Part shown: in pieces, positions 43,371-55,000 of the stretch
Position numbering within the stretch: the first letter of the stretch is position 1
How the letters are laid out: each line of letters opens with the position of its first letter
Source: Stercorarius parasiticus
Taxonomy: Eukaryota > Chordata > Aves > Charadriiformes > Stercorariidae
NCBI GenBank assembly: GCA_013396915.1
Contig: VWZL01000686.1
Location: 248,001 to 312,000, forward strand
Direction of reading: 5' to 3'
Length of the DNA: 64,000 bases
Notes under the pieces: generated by a model
What the model was told of the DNA's origin: nothing
The model's input: the letters and a program-made list of their open reading frames with translations, nothing else
Databases searched by the model: none
Made by a program: the position numbers and the translations under genes

Positions 43371-43890
43371 AGACCTCACATTTTCACACTATTTTCCACG
43401 TTAACTGAAGAAGAACACAAGGTGTAGGCAGGACGTGTATAGACTTAATTGCTGGACAACACAAAAGGGAAACACATACGCTAGGCTTTATGCTATGGCT
43501 GTTTTAAGAGATTTAAGAAAAACAAACCAACCAGTTTCACCTCAATGGCTGTTATTTCCAAATAAGAATGAAGTTGTTGGGCAGAGGGCTGCATTACTTG
43601 TAATAATAAAAAAAAATTGTGTATGCATTTTGCAATTAATCACCTCATCAAATAGCAGCTGGATCTACTTAAATTGGAACTGCTTAAATAAAGAGTTGGC
43701 AGTCAAGTCAGATGTGCACATCCTAAAAGGCAGAGGGCTCCATTTTGGAAATTATCTAGTAGATCTGAAAAGGCTCAACTAAGTTTATGTTCACACACAC
43801 ACACAAAAAAAAAAAAAGCAAGGACTGGGATAATTTATTCCCAAGATCAAGATGGACAGAGTGGGTGACCTCTTTGAAGGTTCACTAAAC
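43371..43890. other. Intergenic stretch between copy A and the CR1
   Basis: Holds a short CA run followed by 13 A residues at about 43794-43817. Otherwise nothing recognisable. Confidence 0.6.
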
Positions 43891-44213
43891 GGCCAGGGTT
43901 GGAAGGGACCTCTGCAGATAATCATAGTCTAACCCCCTGCCAGAGCAGAGTCACCCAGAGCAGGTTGCACAGGAACGCGTCCAGGCTAGTTTGGAATGTC
44001 TCCAGAGACAGAGACTCCAACACCTCTCTGGGCAGCCTCTTCCAGTGGTCTGCCACCCTCAAAGTAAAGAAGTTCCTCCTCATGTTGAGGTGGAACTTCC
44101 TACGTTCAAGTTTGTGCCTGTTACCCCTTGTCCTGTCGCTGGGCACCACTGAAAAAAGCCTGGCCCCATCCTCCTGACACCCACCCTTTAAGTATTTATA
44201 AGATGTTTCTGAA
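43891..44213 (-). mobile_element. CR1 LINE 3' fragment, fairly young
   Basis: A good match to the reverse complement of a CR1 3' end: GGCCAGGGTTGGAAGGGACC, CCCAGAGCAGGTTGCACAGG, TTCCTCCTCATGTTGAGGTG, CTGGGCACCACTGAAAAAAG. On the minus strand the end of the reverse-transcriptase ORF is still open for 75 codons and includes [20 protein letters not shown] and [19 protein letters not shown]. It is 5'-truncated and inactive. Confidence 0.95.
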
Positions 44214-46214
44214 GGAGCTGATCCAAGAGAAGGACTTGGTCATTGGACTGTGAAAGCAGTTTCAGACATGCAAACCTGTCTAACAATGAGGCATATTCTA
44301 GTAAATACTGTTCTATGCAGACATGTAAGCAAGTGTAAAATCTTTACTTTATATAAAAGTAAATGGAGAGAAGGGGCATCCTCTTTGTGTCTTTAATGGC
44401 ACGCCCCCCTAAAAGGGTCACGACACAGAGGAGAATATTCTCAGAAGCTGAGAGTTAAAACAAAAAGGCATGACGGCAACAGACTAATGATAATCAGAAT
44501 TCACAAATATTGAAGCAGGGAATGCAATGTAAGATGCGACTTGGAAGTATATTTAGCTGCTGCTACAGAGGATGTGACTGAATGCAACGCTATATGACAA
44601 GCAGGGGGTAGAACCTAATCTCTTAATTTGTGTATTTTCTAATGAGGGAGCAAAGCGTGACTTTAATCGTTTATAAGAACACCCTACATATGAAACTGAA
44701 GAAGATTTAAGGCTGAATATAAAATTATAGCAGAAATTAATGCCCCTTTCCTCCCTTTCTGCCTCCACTACTGGACATTCAAAGTGCCAAACTGGAAAAT
44801 GGTGCATAAACTCTGTAGCCCTGACTCTGATGGGGAAAAATACAAGGAACATTGCCAAGCAGGTCAACTGAGTATAGCGAATTGCAAGTTAAGACAACAA
44901 ACGCATTGTGATTTTTGCTGATTTGGATTATTTTCTGATGGGAATATTATACTGCACGTTTGGAGGTCAGACGGCAGAAAGCTCATTTTAAATACGATGA
45001 AAAGAAAATTCTAATTGGGTGAATCTCACAGGGAATGAACTGTGAATTACGTACACAAAACCTCAAAGGAATAAGAATCAGGAAAATGAATGGAGAAATG
45101 AGGCAGGTTTAGCTGCTAAAGCAGTAGCCAGCCTGGGGCATGTGGAACAGCTAGTAATGGTTGTTATTTTGGCACAACAGAAACAACAGGATGAAGGCAG
45201 ACAGGAAAAGGAGAAATTGATGAACTGATGTTATAACATTTTACATGATAACTGGAAAAAGACAAGTTAAGTAGCAGTGTGGAACACCATCGATAGAAAC
45301 AGGTGCCAAGAGATTGAATTGAAAAATTGAAATGTGCAGAAGAAGAGGCAAGACAAAGACCAGTCACCTCCCCATTTTATACCTAAGAGGACAAAGACAG
45401 CCCACAGCAATGAATATTGTCTGGTAGCAATTCCTTTTTCAGAGGGATTACAGAGCCTTCCAGTATTCATTTGAGAAGTGAGAGACTCTGTTGCATTTTT
45501 GAAATGGACACCCAAAAACCCCACTACCTACAGGCTAAATGGGAAGGCCCTTTTGTAAATATAAAAGGATGAGTCTCCAGCATTTAATACAAATAAACCT
45601 CCTTATAAACAAATACCACAGGTGAAGGAAGACACAAGAAAGTGGAGCAGGAAGATCAACAAGGAGGTAAAAACATGTAGGGAGGGGGGAGGAAAAAAAA
45701 GAAAGATCCAATTTGAAAGCTTCACCAATAGGGGAAGCTCGCTCTCTCGTGAGGATGACAGCCTCTTACTGTTAATGGCAATTGCAAAATAATGAATGTT
45801 TCTGCCTCTGCTGCTTTAAGGATTATAGGAGATGATTACAAAGCATCTGTGTACTACACCTCTACATACAGAGAATAACACTGCGCCACCGACTAAGGTT
45901 TCCAAGTATAAAGGAATATCACGTTTATTCCACACAGAGTATATTAACCTGATTTGGACAGGTTATTCTGATTCTCAGTGGTTGAAAATTAGTAGAACAA
46001 AGATCAGTTATAACAAACCATGGACATCCAGACAGACTTAGAAAATTTATCTTAATCCAAGTGTAAAATCCCAAAACAGAGTGGAAACTGAAACCAGGGA
46101 AGAGACACATGTAGCTCACAGTATCCTCTAATTTAAGAGTAAAGTTCCCTAATGAAAAATCAAGCCTACAGCTTCAGGAACAGAGAATACTATTCAGTGC
46201 CAATACTCTATGCC
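44214..46214. other. Intergenic DNA, no gene seen
   Basis: AT-rich, with a purine-rich run near 45675-45712 (AGGGAGGGGGGAGGAAAAAA). No coding exon or known repeat recognised. It lies between the two copies of the unclassified repeat and shows no retroviral gag- or pol-like frame. Confidence 0.6.
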
Positions 46215-46490
46215 GGGAGGGGCATAAACATTGAGAAACTGAACCTTGTCTGCTCCTAAAGGGGTCACAAGGCATATCCAAAACTTGCACATCACCACCA
46301 ACCTGAGAATAACCACAGAGAAGTAGGATGCCCTAAGGCACCATTCCTGTCCTCAACATCATTGCAGGAAATCCCAAACCGACCATGTGGATATATACAC
46401 ATCATGGCAACATGCTCATGAGCATGTGGGTACAAGGGTGTAAGCAATTCAAGTCAGGCTTGTTTAAAAATAAAATCACCTTCCCTTCCT
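46215..46490. repeat. Unclassified repeat, copy B
   Basis: The second copy of the repeat at 43095-43370: ATTGAGAAACTGAACC, GCTCCTAAAGGGGTCA, ATATCCAAA, CACCACCAA, GGATGCC, CATGTGGATAT, GCATGTGGGTACAAGGGTGT. It includes AATAAA near its end, which would fit an LTR but is not proof. Confidence 0.6.
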
Positions 46491-48165
46491 ATGAGGATTC
46501 ACTCTGTGGCCTGCTATATCACCACAACATTATTATCTGCAGCTGTTTCTAAATAACACAGACTGTGTGGGGGATCTTCCATCTCCCACCAGCCAAAGAC
46601 TGCAAGAGCATGCAACAGGAACCTTTGAGGCTAGGGGGAAGTGACACAAAGCTACAGAGACGAGAGGGGCAGTTCAATATACGGCCCACAGCGGCTCCTT
46701 TCAAAAACTGGCTACAAACCCAGGCAGACAGCTCTGCTCTGCTACAGTTACACCCAGATCCCATCAAAGCAGCTTTTTCTAACCCAAACTGCTGGAGCCA
46801 TACTTTTTAATCAAAGCTGAGACTGAAGCACACAACAATAGCACTGCATGACAGTACCAGGATGCACAAAACACTCTGTCCAAGCCCAGCCTGCTGCTAA
46901 AGAGAAAATGGAATTATGCTGTGAGACACACTGATTTTTCTTTGTTTCTCTACAAGGACTGATATCAATAAAAGCCTATTCAGGGAAAGGAGACTCATAC
47001 AGCAGATCTTATCTTTCCAGTTTATTTCAAAAGTTCTATCTGTCCATCTTTCAAGGGCTTTCCAGCAAGGATTCTATACAATATCCCTAATGGGAAGGCT
47101 CCATCTTTCCATAGGAAAGAATTTAAATATGGTGGTTTGAGAAGGGATCTCTTGGCTCAAGAAGGTACTTAAATGTTGTAATCTTCTGCAAGGAAAATGC
47201 CATAATAAGGTTTTATGTAACAGTCCCTGCTGAACTGACTTATCAGCAAATAAAGGCTACAGTGTTTTGATAAGAATCCATGTGGTGTTGGTTTGCAGAA
47301 TAGGAGCAAAATGAGTTGCCCACGGAAAGCTAGTAAGAGGTTTTTTCCCAAAATACTCACAAATGGACATTTTCTTAGCTGAGAATTATATGCTGAGTTC
47401 TGGAAAGGTTAGGCACATTTAGAGATTTCAGAAGCTCTCTGCAGCTTGTCTCCTGCAGGCTGTTATAGTGGAGAGAAGCTGAGAGCATGCAGCTGCTGAC
47501 GTCAATAGGGTAAATAATACCATGTACTGAAATCACCTGGGCATGCATTACCCTTTCCACAGAGCCTGCTGAGCACACTGTGCTGCAAAGCAGTCTGGGA
47601 AGCCCAGGTGCCTGCTTGCATGGAAAATTCTATATCAGATCAAGTAAATATTCTCCAGGACCACCACCCCCCAATAAAAAATAAATACATCGAGTTTCTC
47701 GGGGTTATTTCTTTGAAAGCACAGTATATTACACCATTGCTCAATTTGTGTACCAAGAGCCGGGTACTGTGATACACAGATGCCAAATAGCAAAACCTCT
47801 CAGAAGAGACCAAAGGCAACCTTTCCCCATTGCAGGACAGGCTGTTCTGTTCGCAATTAACAGCTTACAGCTTAGTCACTTGGAGAGGCCACTTTGCTAC
47901 TGATCTGGGGAATCAGGAGCTTACACGCCCACAAAGGCAGCAGAGCTCCCTTTTATGGCTCTGAAAGACCTGGGGTCCTCTCTGACAAGCCAGCCCACCA
48001 AGTCTGGTCTGCATGACGGACTCACAGCAACCAAAGTGAACTGCACAGCAGTGCTGGCCAGCAAATACTGTCAAGGTCAGCATGCAGAAAATGGTAGGTA
48101 CAGTAACAGCAGATACTGCAGGCAAGCAACCTGTAAAGGGAGAATCCCCCCCACCTCTGCTCAGA
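46491..48165. other. Intergenic DNA, no gene seen
   Basis: Mixed-composition sequence without a recognisable exon, mobile element or RNA gene. Confidence 0.55.
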
Positions 48166-48250
48166 AAGGGAGTGCCAAAGCTGGAAAGTGAGTGGACAGC
48201 ATCTCCCAGACCCAAGCCCAGCATCCTAGCCACTAGGCCACGCTGTTTCT
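48166..48250 (-). repeat. tRNA-derived SINE (MIR-like) fragment
   Basis: Its reverse complement begins GCGTGGCCTAGTGGCTAGGA, then TGCTGGGCTTGGGTCTGGGA, then CTTTCCAGCTTTGGCACT. It resembles the tRNA-related head of an amniote SINE: TGGCCTAGTGG is a box A-like segment and the ending parallels CAGCTCTGCCACT. Diverged and partial. Confidence 0.5.
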
Positions 48251-48973
48251 CCAGCAAGCTGGGTCTGCTGCCTTCAGAGCATGCAGAAAAGGAGATAAAA
48301 CCAGTGGTCATGCCTGTCAGAGTTCATGCATGCACTCCCACCTCAGGTTTCTAGCTTTGTAGAGTGCAAGTTCAGAGTGTATAGGTCTGTCTGAGGTGAA
48401 GAGGGGAACAACAACTGGAACCACCAAGCAGAAAACCCGGCTTTCACCTCCTTCCCTGGATATGCTTGCTCTGAGCAAAAGCAGGAGGACATTATTATTA
48501 ATGCAGCAAATTAGCAGTTGAGTCCTGTTAGCGCTGCTCACGTCACTGCAGCTGCATTAAAGGCTGTTAGAGAGACGTATAAATTATTCACACTAATCAG
48601 GGTGCTGACAGCAAGATCTGGGGGCACAGCCAGGGCAGAGGCTGCAGATTCCTGCTTGCAGCACCTTGTCATGATGGGAGGCCAGCTGCTCTCCTTTCTT
48701 GACAAGCCGTTTCCTTGGAGCGGTTGCCATGTCAACACATCTGTCTAGGCCTTCCTACTTGTCAAAAGTTTAAGGTAATTTAGTGCAGAAAGCCAAGGAA
48801 GGTTCTGAAGTGCCTTAACCCTTTTCATGCACTGAGCAAGCTATTCCCCAGGAAGATGGCTGGAACAGTGGCAAGCCAGAGAAAATTTGCAGAGCAGCTG
48901 ATGGAAATAGATGCCAAATTTCCCCTGCCAAGGGATCCACCAACTCCCCTGGATGCAGTAAGGTGAAAAAAAG
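48251..48973. other. Intergenic DNA, no gene seen
   Basis: No exon, repeat family or regulatory signal that I can support. Confidence 0.5.
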
Positions 48974-49083
48974 AAACCACAAATCAAAAAAACCCCACCA
49001 AACAAAAAAATTCAAAAAAACACTACAAACCAAACAACAACAACAACAAAAACACCCACACACAAAACCCCCCAAAACCAACA
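48974..49083 (+). repeat. G-free A/C low-complexity tract, 110 bases
   Basis: Between the G at 48973 and the G at 49084 there is not a single G and only a handful of T. It includes five CAA units (CAACAACAACAACAA), CACCCACACACA and runs of A and C. It is the longest example of the A/C tracts in the window. Confidence 0.85.
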
Positions 49084-52000
49084 GCTCTATACTAGGAGTC
49101 CTGATCTGGCAGCAATCGCTTAGAGCCTGAGTCACTGAGGCACAAACCAGATACCCTTGTGTCCAGCAGCAAATGGTTCCCTCTCGGCATAAGTGGCAGG
49201 CTCACAGAGAGGCACACTCTGCACATCCTACTCTAAACCTCTGAAGAACATGCCCACAGCCATCACACCTGCACACAGACCTCACACCACAGTAAGGCTT
49301 ATCGCTACAAGGCATATCAACTCAGGATTCTCCATTTCTAGTCACAAGGTAAATCACCCTTTTCCAACAGATAGCAGCAGATCACTGAGGGTCTCCATGA
49401 ACACCCCTCAGCTGCAAGATGATGCTGTGACTGACCCAAGCCCAGCAACCTCCAGTGACCTGTATGTCTCCAGACAAGCCTGGCTTAAGGACTGGGTTAG
49501 GCCAAGTCAAACCAAACTCTGCTGTGCACTCCCGAACCAAGCACACATGCACACAGGACGCTGCTCCTCCCCGGACCTGTTTGACAGACTGCAGTACCCT
49601 GAAGGAGCAGCTATACCTGGCGCTGAAGCATTGAGGCTCCTACCAAGCTGAACTGGACAGGAGAAGTTAACCCTGTATGTTTACCGCCTTGTCTGTGAAA
49701 AGTCAAAACACACTTACTGTTTCCCCAGAAAGCCTCTAACAAGAGTGACAGCAAGCAAAACCCAACCAAGGTATCATGAAGCCAGAAGGCTATTTTTCCT
49801 CTTAATACCTCAAGTTACTACATATCAATCTGATGTCAAACTCCAGTTAAATAAGCAAGACCCTGGCCTCCTCCACATGGCTTTAACTTTTAGCCTTTCT
49901 AGTTTAACGCAGGCCCTTAAACCTCTATCTGCAAAGACACTCTTATGACCCCAAGCACTTCACCTTGTTTTATTAATGTTTATTTAAAGTAATCACATGT
50001 TCGAAGAGAGGCCAGAGCTCTGGTTCAGTACTGCCTGTCTAAAAAGATTAGCTGTTTCTCAGTTCCCCAGAATTATTTAGCCTAAATATTGATGAATGAC
50101 AATTAACTGATGCATTTAATACTCCATAGTGCAAGATGAACTTGGAAAGCAAACACTTAGCATGCCATTCTCTTCACTTCAGCAGAAGCGGTTACAATGA
50201 CAACAGGAATTTTGGGGAAGGCTTTCCAAAAATCACCATCAGGAAAGCTCACACAACCTGCTTCAAAGAGCCTACAAAGACAATCTGCTCCCTGAGCAAT
50301 CAGTTCTTGAACTCCAAGAAGCCCTGACAACTCCCTTCTGACCCGCTCAGATGACATGATTTGATCAAGATAAACGCAGCAACCGCAAAAAAACAAGGGT
50401 TCATAAGCAGCTCACATATGTATTACCCTTGACTCCGAACTGGAAGCTGAGTAAAAAGTACATAGTGCAAGAAATAGCCATGCATTTTTGCTTTATTTTG
50501 AACATGTTGCCTAGAGCCCTGGCATGACATATCCAGATTTTTGTCCCAGAATACCAGTCTTTAAAAGGGCTGATTTTTATATCAACAGTTCTTAGAAGCC
50601 ACAATGGCAATTATTTTTTTTTCCTACAAAAGAATTAATTGTAAATGGCCTAAAAATAGGCCTGGAAAAACTCGGAGGGGACAACAACGTCAGCTTCTGG
50701 CAGCTTTATTACAGCACTCTGTACTGCGTGGCCTCCATTGTTCCTAGCTGGGTCACTGGGGGATGAGGGAAACCTACTTTACAGGCCAAGAGACCTGTAA
50801 AGTCGCTGAGCAGCTCAGAGACATTGAGTTATAAAGCAACAAAGGGAAACAGCTACACATTTCACCTGGTAACCAACAGGACCTATACTTGGTGGCTACT
50901 TTTCCGCAGCAACCCTCACATCTGAAATCGAGTCACCTACACAAAGAAAGGCATCCTATTTTCCCTGAACAGAGAGCAGTGGCTATCGGTTTCTGACTGC
51001 AGGTTTCTAGGAAGCATCTCCTAGGAAAGGCTAGAAGCCACTTGGGGCAGGGACTCTACAGTCTGTACAGCGCCCAACAAAGGCACATTACAAAATACAG
51101 ATACAAGATACAGAAATACAGCACCACAGGTTGTGGTGACAGGGAGCCTCTGGTGCTGTGGAGCCACTGTCCTTCTTGCCAAGGCCAGCCACATCTCACA
51201 CAGCACATGCTCTACACAGACTCAGAACAAACAAGGCTCCCAGCGACCAGAGGTGCAGCTTTCCCTGTCCTGCCACCACACCAGCCCTCAACCCTGTCAG
51301 CCAGTGACCTGCTTCAATCAGAAGAGCACCTATCTGTGCCTTTGGAGCCCTCTGCCACACTTCAGCTACCCTTCCCACCCAGAGAGCTTCCTCCTCCCAA
51401 CATACCTCCATCCCACAGTCAAATTCCCCTCACTTTTCCAGTCTTACCTCTATGCCTCCAGTTGCCAGCAAATCCACACAGTCACCACATGCTCTGCCTA
51501 CATCCAGCTCAACCATAGAGAAACTTCTTGTGAGTTCTCAGTGGCACCCAGGTGGTGGCAATCAGGGGGCTCGTTAGCAGCAGCCAGGCAGGCAGGCACA
51601 GGTGCTCCAGAAGCACAGAAGGCTGAGGGCTGTGCTGCCCACCTGCCCAGAGGCACCAGGTGCCACCATTTGGCCTGACTGCTGCACACCTGCAACAATT
51701 TATATGTCCTACTGGTGTTCTTGGTGCAAAAGCCACTGGGGTGGGGCTAACATCATCCAAAAATCAGTTCTATTTAGCAAGCACAAAGGAGTGCTCCAAG
51801 AAGAGATAATGTAACACACATAAAAGGCTCTTTCTCAGTACCAAACGCCCTTGTCTGTGGAGAGTATCCCTCAGAGTGTGACGCTAGCATCTAGGGTTTG
51901 GTTCATAAAATAGAAAAAAGTCAGGATGTTGCCCTCACACACGCTGTTCCCATGCAAAGGCCTTCCTATAACCAGCAAGAACCCGGGATCTGGGTTATGC

Positions 52001-55000
52001 TGGGTTTCACACAATAGCTCTCTAGAAATAGAGTGTTTTTTTCTGGACTGAAGACAGTATGTGAGGGGTTAATGGGCTAGCACATCAATTCAGGCTGTAT
52101 CTAAACAGAAAGAAAAATGGCCAAAACATTTCTTAAGAGGCCTGTAGCATCTGATCTCCTGCTGCCAAGAGGCAGTTCAAGCACCCAGGGTGTCTGGAGC
52201 CAGGATCAGCTGCTGTGTTCTGTTTTCAGTAGTGCCCTTCTCCCTGTTTTTGAAGTAGGTCTCAGTCACAAGCCAGGCGAGGCTAAAAGGTTTTCTGGGA
52301 GGAATCTGTTCTGTCAGAGGGGATTTTGTAGACAGTACTACCAAGTCTGCAGCCTCAAAAGATAGAAATTTTCTGTAAAGTAAAAAGAAATATTTTTTTA
52401 AACAGAAAGTAACACTCCCTATTTTATAGCAAAAGAAAATATCCAAAACCTCAAGTTCTGAGGTGGTTTTAAAAATATAACTGGGAAAAAATCTGACTTT
52501 TCTAACCAGATTCTGAGGAAAAGGCATTCCCATCTACCCATCACTCCACCTTCACTGTCTTGCTTCACTTTTTGAAGACACTTTTGTTTCATTTAGGACC
52601 AGGTCTGACATGTTACTCAGAGCACATAGCACCTACTTCCATGATTATGTCCTAGACACTATGAGCAAAAAGGCACTAAGACAACCTTTTGTGTCCACAC
52701 TGCCCTGTTATGGGGTCATCCTGTCCTGTTTGGGAAGACACCTTACAGAAAGAAACCATCACGAAAGCCAGGCACTTCCCAGCAAGCTAACTAGACTCCA
52801 GCCGCTGAGATCACACATTGAGACCAGTGGTGGTCTGGGCAGGGTTTTATTCTCCTGACACTGCTGTAATTAAACAGAGGAGCTGCTCCCTCTCCAAGAA
52901 CATCAGTCAAGTCCTACAGAATTATATAGCAACCTTTGTCATCTATAATTAAATACTAATAAATATTACAATAGAGTTTTTAATTATAGCATCTATACAT
53001 ACTTAAATCCACTATTATTTATATCTACTCATAAGTGCCCATTAATCACACATCAAGTCAACCTAGAATCACCTGAAAAATTCCACTTAACTTTGTAAAT
53101 TACCATCAGTCAAAGGAATGTAACCATCCAAAAGTCTGCTGTCAAGAAAAACGTGCCACAGCATTTCTTAGGTTATTCCCTAACACTATACACATGTAGA
53201 GGTGGAGAATCCATTTCCCTCTAACCAAACCAATCTGCTCCATGTTGCCAGGGAAGCTGGAAAGCAGCAGGCATGGGAGGCTGATTTTCTAGCTTGTGAA
53301 ACTGCTCCCAGTGCTGTGCTGTGGTACACAAGCTCTCTGGAATAAAGCGGTCAAAGCAACAGAAGCTGTGCAAGAGGAGAACTGTGTACTCCACAGCGGC
53401 ATGAACAGTGCCTTTTTCACTTTGCCCCACAGCTGCTGCTGCAAATGGTCCTCATCGTGTACTTAAAATTCAGTCGAATTTGGGCTTTAAAACTCTGATA
53501 AGTTTAGGGAAACATATTCTCAGTTGCACTACTGAAAGACAAAACCACAACAACCTGTCTTTGGGGCTGGATGAGTTTTAGTCCCCTCCCTCCCTTGCAA
53601 AGGTATAAATAGTACCTGAAAAGGTTCCATGAATTTCCTCACAGTTTCTAGGACTGTCTTCAAGGCTTCCTAGTATTTATTCTCCCTACTCTCTGAACTG
53701 TGTGGCTTGTACTTTTAACTCCATCAATGAGGGGTAAGAATTTATGAAACTGTGATTTTGAATAAACTTCTCAAAATAGTTAGAAGTGCAAAGGAGAAAA
53801 GGGAAGAACAGAAGCCAACCAAACTAAAATTGATATGAAATGAGCAAATAATTGCCAACAAGAGAGATGAATCCAGATGGTACCAAAAGGTGCCAGCAAG
53901 TGAACGCCTTTATTACAAATTATTTCTACTTTCACAGTTCTGAGGCAGGGCCATTGCAGAACTGTTAGCCCCACACAGACACAGAACTAAGGCACAGTTG
54001 TCCTGAGCTCACTCTGTGAGGCCAGAGACTGCAACTGGGGACAGACAATGAGACTGGCCAAAGGACAAGGAGCCCTGCTGGTTTAGCACAACAATACTGG
54101 ACAGGTTTTTTGACCTTACAGCATAGTGGACTTTGGAGGACACGATGGGAGGTGACTGATGCACTGAAGTAACTTTCTGGAGGACTTTCTGGTGAGTCCA
54201 CTGGAGCTGCAATGATCAGGGAGGCACAAACATCTCAGGTCAGGCTTTCATACTCAATCACAAGGAAGAATGCCATTGCTACTGTACATCCAGACAGATG
54301 TACAGTATATGGTGGGGACTTACACTTAAAACCAGTATCATAGGAGGCAAGTTGTATCTTAAACTCTAGACCTGAGTGAGTTTAGTGCCTTTAATCGCTA
54401 GCCAGAGGCTTGTATCTAGCCACCAACACAAAAGACCTGTCCAGGGCAGGCTCTTCCTTTCTCACTAAAACTCTTTCCAGTCTTTTCTACCTGGACTTTT
54501 AAACAAAGATAAACTAGTGCAAATCACCCTTCAAACCAATGTGGAGCTCTCTTGCACACAAGAGCTTTAAATCTTCTCCATAAAGCTAACTAGCCCAGTA
54601 GCTATAAATCTCAGGAGAGACAAGCACTTGGCAACAGGCTCACCCAGTGAGGAGCTGCAAAGGGAGGGACCAGTGGGGGGTATTTTTTTTGGCTTCAGCT
54701 CTGAGGGCATAAAGATAGATTTCACTTGGCTAAGTTGCAGAATGCAATTAAGGAACATGCTGCCTTCCCCTACTAGCGGAGGAGAAAGGTTTCTTAATGG
54801 AGCCAAATAACTTTGACGAACTAAATAATTTGCACAGTGAAGATCTTCAAGCTTCTTGTTAGTGAACCAGAAAGGCAACAGCAAGCGCACTGAAAGGTAG
54901 GGCAGCAAATCTAATTCCTCTCTTAAAAAAATGATTGGGGATTATAGGAAATTGCAGTAATAAGGAAATTAAGTGTCACAATAATTGAAAATAAATAGAG

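Noticed and set aside
43922..44149. 75-codon minus-strand frame
   Set aside because: It is also the CR1 ORF C-terminus inside the copy at 43891-44213.
50865..50950. Minus-strand segment flanked by a pyrimidine-rich acceptor (CTTTCTTTGTGTAG) and the donor ACCAG|GTGAAA
   Set aside because: All three frames between the sites contain a stop codon, so it cannot be an internal coding exon.
49193..51678. Overlapping plus-strand open frames of 152, 158 and 181 codons
   Set aside because: The translations are rich in Ser, Pro, His and Gln with no domain I recognise, two of them overlap in different frames, and frames of this size are expected by chance in a window of this length.
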